From a virus, in the IMG/VR virus record IMGVR_UViG_3300022696_000210, positions 1-32,742 of that record: DNA of 32,742 nt; one strand, 5' to 3'. Positions 23,252-30,254 of the stretch are shown piece by piece. The first letter of the stretch is position 1. The number at the start of each line of letters is the position of its first letter. A model generated the notes under the pieces. That model was not told the origin of the DNA, did not search any database, and was given only the letters and a program-made list of their open reading frames with translations. Made by a program: the position numbers and the translations under genes.

Positions 23252-23908
23252 ATGAAAAAAATAATCTTAGCGATAATTATTATTAGTTTTATTAGCCCGT
23301 CTATTTTTTGTTATCTAACTAATAACAAATCTTGTGAAGCTTTTGTACCGGATGCATGTGATGATGAGACGGATAGTGTTGCGGATTTTACCCCCAATTT
23401 AGGTAAATTATTAATTGATGGAGGTAATTTTTTTCGAATGGGATTTGGTGATTTTCAATATTTCTTAGGTTGTTTAGAAAATTCCGAGGTATATAATATA
23501 AATTATCAGGATATGAGCAATTATCTAAAAAGGACCGAGGATAATATTTATACGGCCATTGTAATATACACCAGAATTATAACTTATTCACGAAGTGCTT
23601 ACTCTTATAATGAATATATAATTAATAAACTAAGACAATTCGATTACGACTCCTATCAAAAACAACATCGTTTAGACTATTCTATTTTTAAAAAAGTGCA
23701 ATACTATCTTAAACACGGGAATGTAATTGGGGCCTATGAATATTTTTTGTCAGAAATTTCTAACATAAAGCGTATATTGCTTGAAATAAAAAGACGTGTC
23801 GATGAAAAGAAAACTCCTGAAATAAGAAAGTGCTGGGTGTTAAACCAACAGTTCTCTAATATTTCTCTATTTTCACAATATATTTCTGAGGTTTTCATGA
23901 ACTTATAA
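23252..23908 (+). CDS. Secreted hypothetical protein of the moron
   Basis: A 218-aa protein with a signal peptide (about 1-19, KKIILAIIIISFISPSIF) and a mature part that is helical and rich in Tyr, Ile, Asn and Lys, with five Cys (20, 28, 36, 74, 194). Cys20 follows the hydrophobic core, but the preceding Phe argues against a standard lipobox. The start follows GGAGG. It lies 9 nt upstream of the ABC-like membrane gene, so the two are probably one operon. I do not recognise the family. It probably acts in the periplasm or outside the cell, perhaps as partner or cargo of its neighbour. Codon use is more AT-rich than in the structural genes. Confidence 0.8.
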   Translation: MKKIILAIIIISFISPSIFCYLTNNKSCEAFVPDACDDETDSVADFTPNLGKLLIDGGNFFRMGFGDFQYFLGCLENSEVYNINYQDMSNYLKRTEDNIYTAIVIYTRIITYSRSAYSYNEYIINKLRQFDYDSYQKQHRLDYSIFKKVQYYLKHGNVIGAYEYFLSEISNIKRILLEIKRRVDEKKTPEIRKCWVLNQQFSNISLFSQYISEVFMNL

Positions 23909-23917
23909 GGATTAAAT

Positions 23918-25720
23918 ATGGCAAAAATTTTCATGTTAACACTTTCCAGGGAAGGGAAAAAATTTTTAAACTGGAAATTTTTTATTATTTTTATTTTAAT
24001 TATTATTATATATTTTATACTTTTTTTTGATGGCACCAATAAGTATAACGATACTTTGAGAGAAAAAGATATCTTTTTAAAAAAAGAAAAATTAAAAGTA
24101 ACAAATTTATCTATGATCAGACAATATGCCGCTATGGGAATAAAGCTAATGTTTGTTCCTTCAAAATATAGTATCCTTCAAAATTATCCCAATACACTCT
24201 TAGCAGACATTGATACTGCTGACCGCTTAAATATATACAAATCAAACAAAGGGAGAAACTACATCAGGGGAGAAAATTTCCTTCAAGGAAGCAACTATAT
24301 GACATACCTCGGATTCACTTTTTTATTATTGGTGTTGTTTTCGATGTTATATGGTTTAAATCTTACTAAAAACAAAAAAAGATTAATGTTTCTCTCAACG
24401 AGTAAAAATGGAAATAAATTTTTTATTACAATGATATTTTCTAGAATTATTATTCTCTCCTTACTGTTTTTTTTAGTAATTACTATCCCCGTAATAGTAT
24501 TAAATCTAAGATTAATGCCTTTATTATATTTGATTCTAAAAACTTTTGTATTAATCCTATCCTGTTTTGCTATAGGTTCTATAATCGGGATTCTAAATGA
24601 GAAATTGTCGCTTTTATTGCTTCCAACTATTTATTTTATTTTAATTGTACTAGTACCAATCTTTTGTGATAAGGTTACCCATACATATGCTACATATGTA
24701 GAATCCTTGTCAAATTTTGAATTACATAACATGAATATTATTTTGAAAGCAGAAAAAGAATTACTCGAGAACTTTGGGACTCTAAAACCAGGTGAAACCA
24801 GAAATGAAATTCAAAAAGCTGTAAAAGAAGCAATTGAGAACCAACACCTACAAATAGAAAACAGAGAAAAAAAATTTTTAGATTCAACGGTCAGACAAAT
24901 GAGGAAACGCTCTTTGATAAGTTCTCTTTTTCCTACGACATCGTATTTAGATTTTATAAATGAAATAACGGGGCAGGGAGTAATATCATATAAGAATTTT
25001 TGTTTATTTACATTGACGCGAAAAAAAGAATTTATCGATTATTATTTTCGAAATAGGTTTACAAAAGAAAAAATCAATAAATCCGAAATACAGAGAGTAT
25101 TACCATTTATTAATAAAGATAATGCTTTTTATTATTCTAAAAGTACTAATCCTTCATTTAATTTATTTTCAATTGCGATTTCCTTTATATATTTTTTAAT
25201 CCCGATGATTTTTGTTTTCAGTAAATTTCGAAATCTTGTAAATAAAAATAGAAATGTTGGAATTAATAAAGAAATACCCGAAGGGCAACTAATATATTAT
25301 CAATATAATTTAAGGGAAACTGACACATCATCGATCCTAAAATTTTTATTTGATAAAGAACTAATAAAAGAAAGGGCTATTTATCTGCCTAATCCTTCAG
25401 AAATAGACCTTTCAAAAAAATCAATTGCGGTATGCATGAATATTGATGAAAAAGTTTTAAATGAGTTCCCTGTCTGGAAGATATTAATAACAGGAGCTTT
25501 AGAGAAAAGTAAAGTAATAATCGGTGACGGTTTTCTTAATGATTTAGATGAAGGTGAAGAAAAAAGTATTATTTATGAACTTAAATCAACTTTACAAAAG
25601 AAAGAGGGCGTTTTTATTGAAATCGGCAGAAATAGATATATAGCAAGTTTTTTTGACAATAAGATATCCGATAAGGATGAGATAAAAGAATATAAAAAAT
25701 TATTTAGTAAAAAACTTTAA
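23918..25720 (+). CDS. ABC-2-like membrane protein with degenerate ABC ATPase-like C-terminus
   Basis: A 600-aa protein with six predicted membrane spans (about 17-36, 127-148, 166-190, 198-225, 229-250, 415-437) and large extracytoplasmic loops after spans 1 and 5, as in ABC-2 (GldF/DUF3526-like) exporters. Residues about 450-585 read like a shrunken ABC ATPase. NLRETDTSSILKFL (464-477) stands where N-G-A-G-K-T-T-L-L normally does. LNEFPVWKILITGAL (514-528) stands for LSGGQ plus the following helix. VIIGDG (533-538) stands for Walker B, NDLD (541-544) for the D-loop, and IEIGRN (567-572) for the H-loop. Walker A Lys, signature, catalytic Glu and H-loop His all appear lost. The similarity is judged by eye. 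No ATPase gene lies nearby. It could be a receptor, scaffold or exclusion protein rather than a pump. Confidence 0.7.
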   Translation: MAKIFMLTLSREGKKFLNWKFFIIFILIIIIYFILFFDGTNKYNDTLREKDIFLKKEKLKVTNLSMIRQYAAMGIKLMFVPSKYSILQNYPNTLLADIDTADRLNIYKSNKGRNYIRGENFLQGSNYMTYLGFTFLLLVLFSMLYGLNLTKNKKRLMFLSTSKNGNKFFITMIFSRIIILSLLFFLVITIPVIVLNLRLMPLLYLILKTFVLILSCFAIGSIIGILNEKLSLLLLPTIYFILIVLVPIFCDKVTHTYATYVESLSNFELHNMNIILKAEKELLENFGTLKPGETRNEIQKAVKEAIENQHLQIENREKKFLDSTVRQMRKRSLISSLFPTTSYLDFINEITGQGVISYKNFCLFTLTRKKEFIDYYFRNRFTKEKINKSEIQRVLPFINKDNAFYYSKSTNPSFNLFSIAISFIYFLIPMIFVFSKFRNLVNKNRNVGINKEIPEGQLIYYQYNLRETDTSSILKFLFDKELIKERAIYLPNPSEIDLSKKSIAVCMNIDEKVLNEFPVWKILITGALEKSKVIIGDGFLNDLDEGEEKSIIYELKSTLQKKEGVFIEIGRNRYIASFFDNKISDKDEIKEYKKLFSKKL

Positions 25721-26091
25721 GTTTCATCCGCAAGTGCCATTATTGGTTTTAACTCAGACAATACATACTTTTTAAAATCAGGATATTTAAGCATAAGTGT
25801 GGCTAAATAATCAATATCTGAATCACCAGTATAAATTTTTGACATATGTAGTGAAATAATATTATCCACTTTTTTCTCTTTTTTCTTATTTGCCTTCTTA
25901 AGATTATCAATCTGAGCCTTAAATCCAGAAATAATGTACTCCCAAGTATGTTTTATAACATTAAATATTCTTGGGTCTTTACTAAAAAACTCAAGGTCAT
26001 CTAAAATTTGCTCACATTGATGATCAGTTAAATCACCCCGATAACTTGATGGATGCGTTACTACATTTGAACGGTCTACGATAGAATTCAT
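25717..26091 (-). CDS. Hypothetical protein co-transcribed with the repressor
   Basis: A 124-aa protein 11 nt downstream of the repressor stop, with a GAGGTAAATA site before its ATG. The C-terminus overlaps the end of the convergent membrane protein gene by 4 nt. It is mostly helical with a Lys-rich stretch (NLKKANKKKEKKVDN, about 79-93). There is no signal peptide or membrane segment. I do not recognise the family. Genes in an operon with the repressor are expressed in the lysogen and often protect against superinfection or adjust lysogeny. That role is inferred from position only. Confidence 0.75.
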   Translation of the reverse strand: MNSIVDRSNVVTHPSSYRGDLTDHQCEQILDDLEFFSKDPRIFNVIKHTWEYIISGFKAQIDNLKKANKKKEKKVDNIISLHMSKIYTGDSDIDYLATLMLKYPDFKKYVLSELKPIMALADET

Positions 26092-26102
26092 TATTTACCT
26101 CA

Positions 26103-26564
26103 TTAGGCACCTCCCACTTTTACCGATTTATTTAGATGATTTTCCCCTTCTTTATCCGATTGAAAAAGATGTGGTAACTCTACTTTTGCAACTTCTAATG
26201 CAATTGCAAATTTGTGCCTCATTGCTTTGCTAAGTTTAGGATTTGCGAGTACCTCATATATTTCAAAAAACGTTTCATCCAGTTTTATATTAGGAAAGAG
26301 TTTTTTTATAAGACTGATTTTATCATTATTATTAAAATTGTTATTAAACATTTCTCCATTGCCAGTAATTAACCAATGAAAATTTAATTTATACCTGTTG
26401 TGCAAATATTCCAAAATCAAAAAATTCGGGAATATTTCTCCTCTCTCAATTCGCGCAATATTCGAATGACTAACATTTGCCTCTTTAGATAGTTGTATTA
26501 ATGTTTTATCAATCATTTTTCGAAACATATTAATACGAGTACCTATTTCTTTTTTATCAGCCAT
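26103..26564 (-). CDS. XRE-family (HTH_3) lysogeny repressor
   Basis: A 153-aa protein with an N-terminal HTH_3 domain (residues 5-60): IGTRINMFRKMIDKTLIQLS, then the recognition helix region in NVSHSNIARIERGEIFPN. The C-terminal half is helical and probably dimerises. There is no S24 peptidase domain, so it is not cleaved like lambda CI; induction would have to work by another route, such as an antirepressor. It diverges from the early operon, the usual place for the repressor, and palindromes lie between the two starts. GGAG sits 5 nt before the ATG. Confidence 0.85.
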   Translation of the reverse strand: MADKKEIGTRINMFRKMIDKTLIQLSKEANVSHSNIARIERGEIFPNFLILEYLHNRYKLNFHWLITGNGEMFNNNFNNNDKISLIKKLFPNIKLDETFFEIYEVLANPKLSKAMRHKFAIALEVAKVELPHLFQSDKEGENHLNKSVKVGGA

Positions 26565-26613
26565 TCAGTCTCCGTGCCAAAAAATCAAAATTAAATTGGA
26601 AAATATGCCATTC

Positions 26614-26627
26614 AATTGTTGACAATT
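26614..26627. promoter_or_regulatory. Palindromic operator AATTGTTGACAATT
   Basis: A 14-bp inverted repeat: AATTGT, 2 bp, ACAATT. It contains the whole TTGACA -35 box of the early promoter. A dimeric repressor bound here would block RNA polymerase. It lies between the divergent repressor and early genes. Confidence 0.7.
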
Positions 26628-26646
26628 TGGCAAATTTGCATATAAT
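26619..26646 (+). promoter_or_regulatory. Early promoter with consensus -35 and -10
   Basis: A perfect TTGACA (26619-26624), a 16-bp spacer and a perfect TATAAT (26641-26646). The start point would fall at about 26652-26654, which is the ATG of the first early gene (26653). The transcript is therefore expected to be leaderless, as for lambda cI from PRM. The -35 is overlapped by the operator at 26614-26627. Confidence 0.82.
26630..26639. promoter_or_regulatory. Second palindrome GCAAATTTGC in the early promoter spacer
   Basis: A perfect 10-bp palindrome inside the spacer between -35 and -10. It is different in sequence from AATTGTTGACAATT, so the two may bind different proteins, for example repressor and the small HTH protein. 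A short AT-rich palindrome could also be chance. Confidence 0.45.
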
Positions 26647-26652
26647 GTAAAT

Positions 26653-26880
26653 ATGAAACAAAACAAAGTTGAATATTTCGATAAAAAAAACCTGGCAAGC
26701 CGTAAACGGGTGAGATACACCAAAATGAAATACCATGGCTTGACCTGCCGTTCTCTGGCTAAACGATTCAATTGCCATTTTTCCACCGTTGCTCTGGCTA
26801 TCTCTGAGCGTTTCAATAATCCGAAGCATAGAGAAATCATAAAATTTATCGATCATCTTAAACTTAACCTGGGAGAGTAA
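26653..26880 (+). CDS. Small HTH protein, Cro-like position, leaderless
   Basis: A 75-aa basic protein, first gene of the early operon and opposite to the repressor, the classical position of Cro. Residues about 29-52 (GLTCRSLAKRFNCHFSTVAL) form a helix-turn-helix pattern. The ATG lies about 7 nt after the -10 box, so the mRNA is predicted leaderless. The next usable ATG (26725) would give a 51-aa protein without a good ribosome site. The likely role is to repress the repressor or the early promoter, inferred from position. Confidence 0.7.
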   Translation: MKQNKVEYFDKKNLASRKRVRYTKMKYHGLTCRSLAKRFNCHFSTVALAISERFNNPKHREIIKFIDHLKLNLGE

Positions 26881-26883
26881 ACC

Positions 26884-27303
26884 ATGAAATTTTCTCTTAT
26901 TACAAATTATTGCTATCAAGGCAGTCAAATAAATTTCTACGGGGACGAAAAAGGTAACCTCTGGTTTTCCTCTAGAGAAATCTCCGTCCCTTGTGGCTTC
27001 TATTCCCAATTCGCTCTTAATTTTGAAATCAGAATGGGTTCCCAAAAGGAACTCAAACCCTTTTCCTGTGAAATCCTTTTGAAAAACAAAAAGAAAAAGT
27101 CCCTCATGATTCAAGAAAAAGGGCTGTATTCCCTTATCGGGAAATACAACCATTCCGATTTTTTGGGATTTCTTGATTTCATCCGGGATAGAAAAGAAAA
27201 CTCCATCTCCATTAGAAACCATATTAAAAAAAATCAAATGAGCAGCCTTGATCATACAAATATAATAAATCAAAAGAGGGGATATGTCAATGACAAAATT
27301 TAG
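26884..27303 (+). CDS. BRO-N-like protein, candidate antirepressor
   Basis: A 139-aa protein with the layout of a BRO N-terminal domain: an early strand pair with INFYGDEKGNLWFSSREI (about 16-33) and, later, LMIQEKGLYSLIGKYNHSDF (about 73-92) matching the family's V-I-x-E-x-G-L-Y-x-L pattern. The last part is Asn/Lys/Ile-rich. BRO-N proteins in phages bind DNA or act as antirepressors. No C-terminal KilA-C or other domain follows. GGGAGAG precedes the ATG; it lies 3 nt after the HTH gene and overlaps the next gene by 20 nt. Confidence 0.6.
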   Translation: MKFSLITNYCYQGSQINFYGDEKGNLWFSSREISVPCGFYSQFALNFEIRMGSQKELKPFSCEILLKNKKKKSLMIQEKGLYSLIGKYNHSDFLGFLDFIRDRKENSISIRNHIKKNQMSSLDHTNIINQKRGYVNDKI

Positions 27304-27745
27304 CGAATTTCTGTCAAAGAAAACAAATTTTTCAACACGTGTTACCATTAAAAGAGCAATAAAAGAGGTGGTTAATAGTTCGGGACTCTCAGTTGACCAA
27401 ATAGCTATTGAAATCAACTACCTTATGGGTACAAATTATAAAGGTTCTTCCGTATACAACTGGACTTCTACAGCTCATGAACACATCCCAAACGCTGAAA
27501 CACTGGTAGCTCTATGTTATGTAGTAAGTTCTATTGAACCACTCCAAGCATTAATAACTCCATTAGACAAAATTATCCAAATTGTTGATATTACGCAAAT
27601 TAAACTTCTTGAAATCATCTCAAGTAAAGAGACCGAAATGGTCGAAAAGGAAAAGCAAGAGAGCTACTGGAAAGAAATTGAAAGAATAAAGAAAAGATAT
27701 CGAAGTATTGGAATTGAATCACCTATAAACGAGGTGAAACAATGA
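27284..27745 (+). CDS. CII-like DNA-binding regulator
   Basis: A 153-aa protein with an N-terminal helical DNA-binding region (about 18-75). The stretch RVTIKRAIKEVVNSSGLSVD, then QIAIEINYLMGTNYKGSSVY, matches helix-turn-helix regulators that sit in early phage operons. The C-terminus (about 95-145) is a long charged coiled coil (ISSKETEMVEKEKQESYWKE), likely for oligomerisation. The start overlaps the preceding gene by 20 nt; ATG at 27290 is an alternative with a better-spaced GAGGGG. It could activate the repressor or later genes. The CII label is by position and pattern. Confidence 0.55.
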   Translation: MSMTKFSEFLSKKTNFSTRVTIKRAIKEVVNSSGLSVDQIAIEINYLMGTNYKGSSVYNWTSTAHEHIPNAETLVALCYVVSSIEPLQALITPLDKIIQIVDITQIKLLEIISSKETEMVEKEKQESYWKEIERIKKRYRSIGIESPINEVKQ

Positions 27746-28131
27746 ATCTCATAGAACCAATAATAGCAAAACCATGGGCACTTTTTACAGACCGTTTTCA
27801 CAATATTGATATGGCATTTTTTGAGGGAGAGGAGCAGTTGTGGCTTACTACTGAAAACAAAATGGATATCCTTAATTCCGGTGATAGAAGTAGCATAATC
27901 AAAGGTGGTATTCTGTACTACGCCCCGCATCTCCGAAAATTTCATACAGCCAATCTAAACTCAGAATATTTTATTATCTCCCTAATCTTTGAAACCCACC
28001 CGAACCCAAAATACTGGTTTGAATGCTTAGTAGATATCTTTTCAAAATACAGAAAAGGTTATAAACCGACATCAATTGATATTGATAGATTCTGCCAGGC
28101 AAGCAGATTAAAAAAAGAACTAATTTTTTAG
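27742..28131 (+). CDS. Hypothetical early protein
   Basis: A 129-aa protein I do not recognise. Aromatic-rich start (PWALFTDRFHNIDMAFFEGE), a strand-rich middle and a helical, basic end. No Cys cluster, membrane segment or known catalytic motif. It overlaps the upstream gene by 4 nt (ATGA) after a GAGGTG site, so it is translationally coupled to it. Confidence 0.75.
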   Translation: MNLIEPIIAKPWALFTDRFHNIDMAFFEGEEQLWLTTENKMDILNSGDRSSIIKGGILYYAPHLRKFHTANLNSEYFIISLIFETHPNPKYWFECLVDIFSKYRKGYKPTSIDIDRFCQASRLKKELIF

Positions 28132-28140
28132 GAGGATAAA

Positions 28141-28476
28141 ATGATCTTAACCAATGGTCAAGAGAAAGCCCCTTACCCCGGCAAACTCTCAGCAATGCTT
28201 GACTACGTTGATGAAGAGGAATCCGATTGGAGGGAACCCGTAATTATTATCAAATTTACGGATAAAGACAATAATTACGAATTTACATTGTCAATACCGG
28301 AAATACAGCCTTATTGCTACATCGATAACACAAAACAAAAAGAAGATTCCGTCGAGGTGGACAAAATGTGTGGCTATTACTATGGCAAAATTGAACGCTT
28401 AGTAAAAGTGTTACTAAAATGGGATAAGGCTGTATATGAAATTATTGTTGCTATCGATGACTTTTTGATAGCTTAG
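28141..28476 (+). CDS. Acidic hypothetical early protein
   Basis: A 111-aa acidic protein with alternating strands (EPVIIIKFTDKDNNYEFTLS) and a helical end (YYGKIERLVKVLLKWDKAVY). It is preceded by AGGAGG with good spacing. Small acidic early phage proteins are often inhibitors of host enzymes or nucleases, but nothing here identifies a target. Not recognised. Confidence 0.75.
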   Translation: MILTNGQEKAPYPGKLSAMLDYVDEEESDWREPVIIIKFTDKDNNYEFTLSIPEIQPYCYIDNTKQKEDSVEVDKMCGYYYGKIERLVKVLLKWDKAVYEIIVAIDDFLIA

Positions 28477-28485
28477 AGGTAGAAT

Positions 28486-28746
28486 ATGGACGAAAAAAGA
28501 AAAGTATCAAATACCGGTATTATTTCATGGAAAGGAGTAAAGTATTATATCAAAGACAAGGATTTTCGGGGAAAAATCGTATCTATTGAAGAAAAAAAAG
28601 ACCATATTTTACTTACCTCTCAATACCTGAAAAAAAGTAAAGTGGCTCATCCCGTGCAAATTTCTACTTTTGGAGCGCATCGATTATGCCCGCCTAATCC
28701 TTATTATCCCTTATCCCCCCCAAGTATTGATGAGGATAAAGAATGA
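28486..28746 (+). CDS. Small basic hypothetical early protein
   Basis: An 86-aa basic, probably strand-rich protein (TGIISWKGVKYYIKDKDFRG) with a Pro-rich end (CPPNPYYPLSPPS). AGAGGT precedes the ATG. It overlaps the next gene by 4 nt. The central part resembles a transposase-linker-like beta fold seen in Mu-type proteins only vaguely; I make no family claim. Confidence 0.7.
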   Translation: MDEKRKVSNTGIISWKGVKYYIKDKDFRGKIVSIEEKKDHILLTSQYLKKSKVAHPVQISTFGAHRLCPPNPYYPLSPPSIDEDKE

Positions 28747-28925
28747 AAAGGCCAAACATATTTAAGAAAAAGCAGAAACCAGCTTTCTTTAATCCTTTCC
28801 TACCCCCTGCAATCATTTACCCCAGCGACTCAGAAATCTTTTCTAAAATGGCCCCCATCTCACAGGAAAGCGTTTACGCCGCAGTAAAACGCGCGGAATC
28901 TTGGAGGAAACATGAAAATATTTAA
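28743..28925 (+). CDS. 60-aa hypothetical protein
   Basis: A short basic, Pro- and Phe-rich protein (KKKQKPAFFNPFLPP at the start) followed by a helix (QESVYAAVKRAESWRKHEN). GAGG sits 7 nt before the ATG, and the gene overlaps both neighbours (4 and 14 nt), which supports it being real. Not recognised. Confidence 0.6.
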   Translation: MKRPNIFKKKQKPAFFNPFLPPAIIYPSDSEIFSKMAPISQESVYAAVKRAESWRKHENI

Positions 28926-29682
28926 ATGTGATTTCTTTACTAGGCAGACAGAGAAATCTAAAGTCCAAACAATAGGAACACCTCAAACACTACTGATCGA
29001 TAACGGTAAACAGAAGAAAAAAACGAGAGACGTTCTCTTTTTTGATTGGGGGCAACAGGATTATGACAGTTTTCATGATTATCGACTGTGCTGCGAAATA
29101 ATAGAAAAAGCAGAAAAAAACCCGGAAAATTTATATGTCATGTCTTCACCATTCACAAGCCGGGCAATGGTTTCTGCCCTGGAAGATGAGGGATATATCA
29201 GTATACCAAATATTTTTTTCGACATGGAAGACTTTTATAAATACTACAAAGACCACAAAGACCAGGAGGCAAAAGAATTCATCTCACTCACCGATCTCAC
29301 ATCGGAACAAATAGAAGTGATGGCGGCAGTCATGTTCCCAAAAGATTTTGAGTTACCGGGAATAAGTGATAGTAGACGCCGGGAGAATTCATATTCCGGT
29401 GTATTGCTACCCAAATACAAGAAAGCAGTTAAAGAGCTTATCGAAAAAGGATTACTTAATGTATCTACTGTCTATGAGGATAATAAGGTTTTTCTTGGGG
29501 GCTTATTATACAATGTACCCTTTAATATCAAATGGGAATCAGGGGTGTTGAATTGGTTTAAAAAGCGGCTTACCCACATGTATAAACCTAACTTCCTTAA
29601 TATACAACTTCTAAAACATGAGGATACTGGAACAATAGCAACTCCAAAATATGGAGCTTTTCCCACAAGAAAGAAGGGGTAG
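28912..29682 (+). CDS. Hypothetical early protein
   Basis: A 256-aa protein with a GGAGG site; its start overlaps the previous gene by 14 nt. It has a basic N-terminus, an aromatic/acidic stretch (RDVLFFDWGQQDYDSFHDYR, about 39-58), a helical middle (LTSEQIEVMAAVMFPKDFEL) and a basic C-terminus (KYGAFPTRKKG). No recognised domain, signal peptide or membrane segment. It sits directly before the DUF4031 gene. Function unknown. Confidence 0.78.
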   Translation: MKIFKCDFFTRQTEKSKVQTIGTPQTLLIDNGKQKKKTRDVLFFDWGQQDYDSFHDYRLCCEIIEKAEKNPENLYVMSSPFTSRAMVSALEDEGYISIPNIFFDMEDFYKYYKDHKDQEAKEFISLTDLTSEQIEVMAAVMFPKDFELPGISDSRRRENSYSGVLLPKYKKAVKELIEKGLLNVSTVYEDNKVFLGGLLYNVPFNIKWESGVLNWFKKRLTHMYKPNFLNIQLLKHEDTGTIATPKYGAFPTRKKG

Positions 29683-29684
29683 TA

Positions 29685-29975
29685 ATGATATATGTGGATG
29701 ATGTAGAAATACCCTTTCGAAATATGATTATGTCCCATTTGATGCCTGGACCCGGTACCTCCATTCACGAATTAATAACCTTTGGCAAAAAAATAGGATT
29801 AAGGAGGTACTGTGTTCAACTTAATTCTGATGTTCCACATTTTGACGTTTCAAAGTCGATGAAAGCAAGGGCAATAAAAAACGGAGCGATAGCAATCAGT
29901 ACAAGGGAACAGACTTGGAGTGATATCTTAGCTTATTGGCGCTCTAATAGAAATGGGGGATGCATTGATATCTAA
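29685..29975 (+). CDS. DUF4031 protein
   Basis: A 96-aa protein whose start IYVDDVEIPFRNMIMSHLMP matches the opening of the DUF4031 family (I-Y-V-D-D-x-x-I-P-x-R), followed by PHFDVSKSMKARAIKNGAIAI, the family's P-H-x-D-x-x-x-x-x-R-x-x-A-x-x-x-G-A segment. Family function is not known to me; it is frequent in phages and actinobacteria. Length matches a single domain. AGGGG precedes the ATG, 2 nt after the upstream stop. Confidence 0.82.
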   Translation: MIYVDDVEIPFRNMIMSHLMPGPGTSIHELITFGKKIGLRRYCVQLNSDVPHFDVSKSMKARAIKNGAIAISTREQTWSDILAYWRSNRNGGCIDI

Positions 29976-30080
29976 ATTAAATACATTACTATCCTCCACG
30001 CATCAAAGGGGGGGCGGTTTTGGGCATCCGTCCCCCCGCCGCTTTAATACCTCTACCCCCAATATTAGGTATCTCACCGG

Positions 30081-30121
30081 CCAGGCCAAACATTACTTTA
30101 TCTTCTTTCTGTTTGGCCTGG
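30081..30121 (+). other. 11-bp inverted repeat, strong hairpin
   Basis: CCAGGCCAAAC (30081-30091) and its exact reverse complement (30111-30121) enclose a 19-nt pyrimidine-rich loop. It is followed by TTTGTATTATTT, so it may be a weak plus-strand terminator. Confidence 0.75.
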
Positions 30122-30147
30122 TTTGTATTATTTCACCTTTGTTTTTT

Positions 30148-30211
30148 GGCCGGGGGAAGGCGGGTAGTAATCGTACGGATACTATCAACGATGGTAAGGA
30201 ATCCCCCGGCC
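30148..30211 (+). other. 10-bp GC-rich inverted repeat with an inner stem
   Basis: GGCCGGGGGA (30148-30157) pairs with TCCCCCGGCC (30202-30211). Inside, ATCGT (30170-30174) pairs with ACGAT (30188-30192), giving a long two-level hairpin just before the DUF3164 leader. Both stems are perfect. Confidence 0.7.
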
Positions 30212-30254
30212 TACGCACTACTAATATAGAGAATAAAAAATAAAGGAGGTTCTT

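Larger units (their letters stand above)
29976..30254. other. Structured gene-free gap in the early region
   Basis: About 280 bp with three consecutive hairpins: ATACCT/AGGTAT (30047-30072), an 11-bp perfect stem (30081-30121) and a 10-bp perfect outer stem (30148-30211). It is locally GC-rich with G-runs and C-runs at 30008-30040. Open frames across it have no ribosome site. It is the only long gap in the early operon. It could be a structured RNA, a terminator plus leader, a replication origin or an insertion scar. Confidence 0.6.

Noticed and set aside
22758-23255. A 165-aa plus-strand open frame across the divergent control region
   Set aside because: It runs through both 90-bp elements. 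Differences between the repeated halves are mostly nonsynonymous, there is no ribosome site, and it covers the promoter at 23178-23206.
26557-27417. Long minus-strand open frames opposite the early genes
   Set aside because: They lie antisense to three well-spaced plus-strand genes, cover the early promoter and have no ribosome sites.
30148-30211. A tRNA-like acceptor stem
   Set aside because: The stem is perfect, but the unit is only 64 nt, with no T-arm consensus, anticodon arm or CCA-adjacent discriminator in the right place.
29953-30243. A 96-aa plus-strand frame with a hydrophobic stretch in the structured gap
   Set aside because: It has no ribosome site, starts inside the DUF4031 gene, and its hydrophobic segment is encoded by the hairpin arms at 30081-30121.
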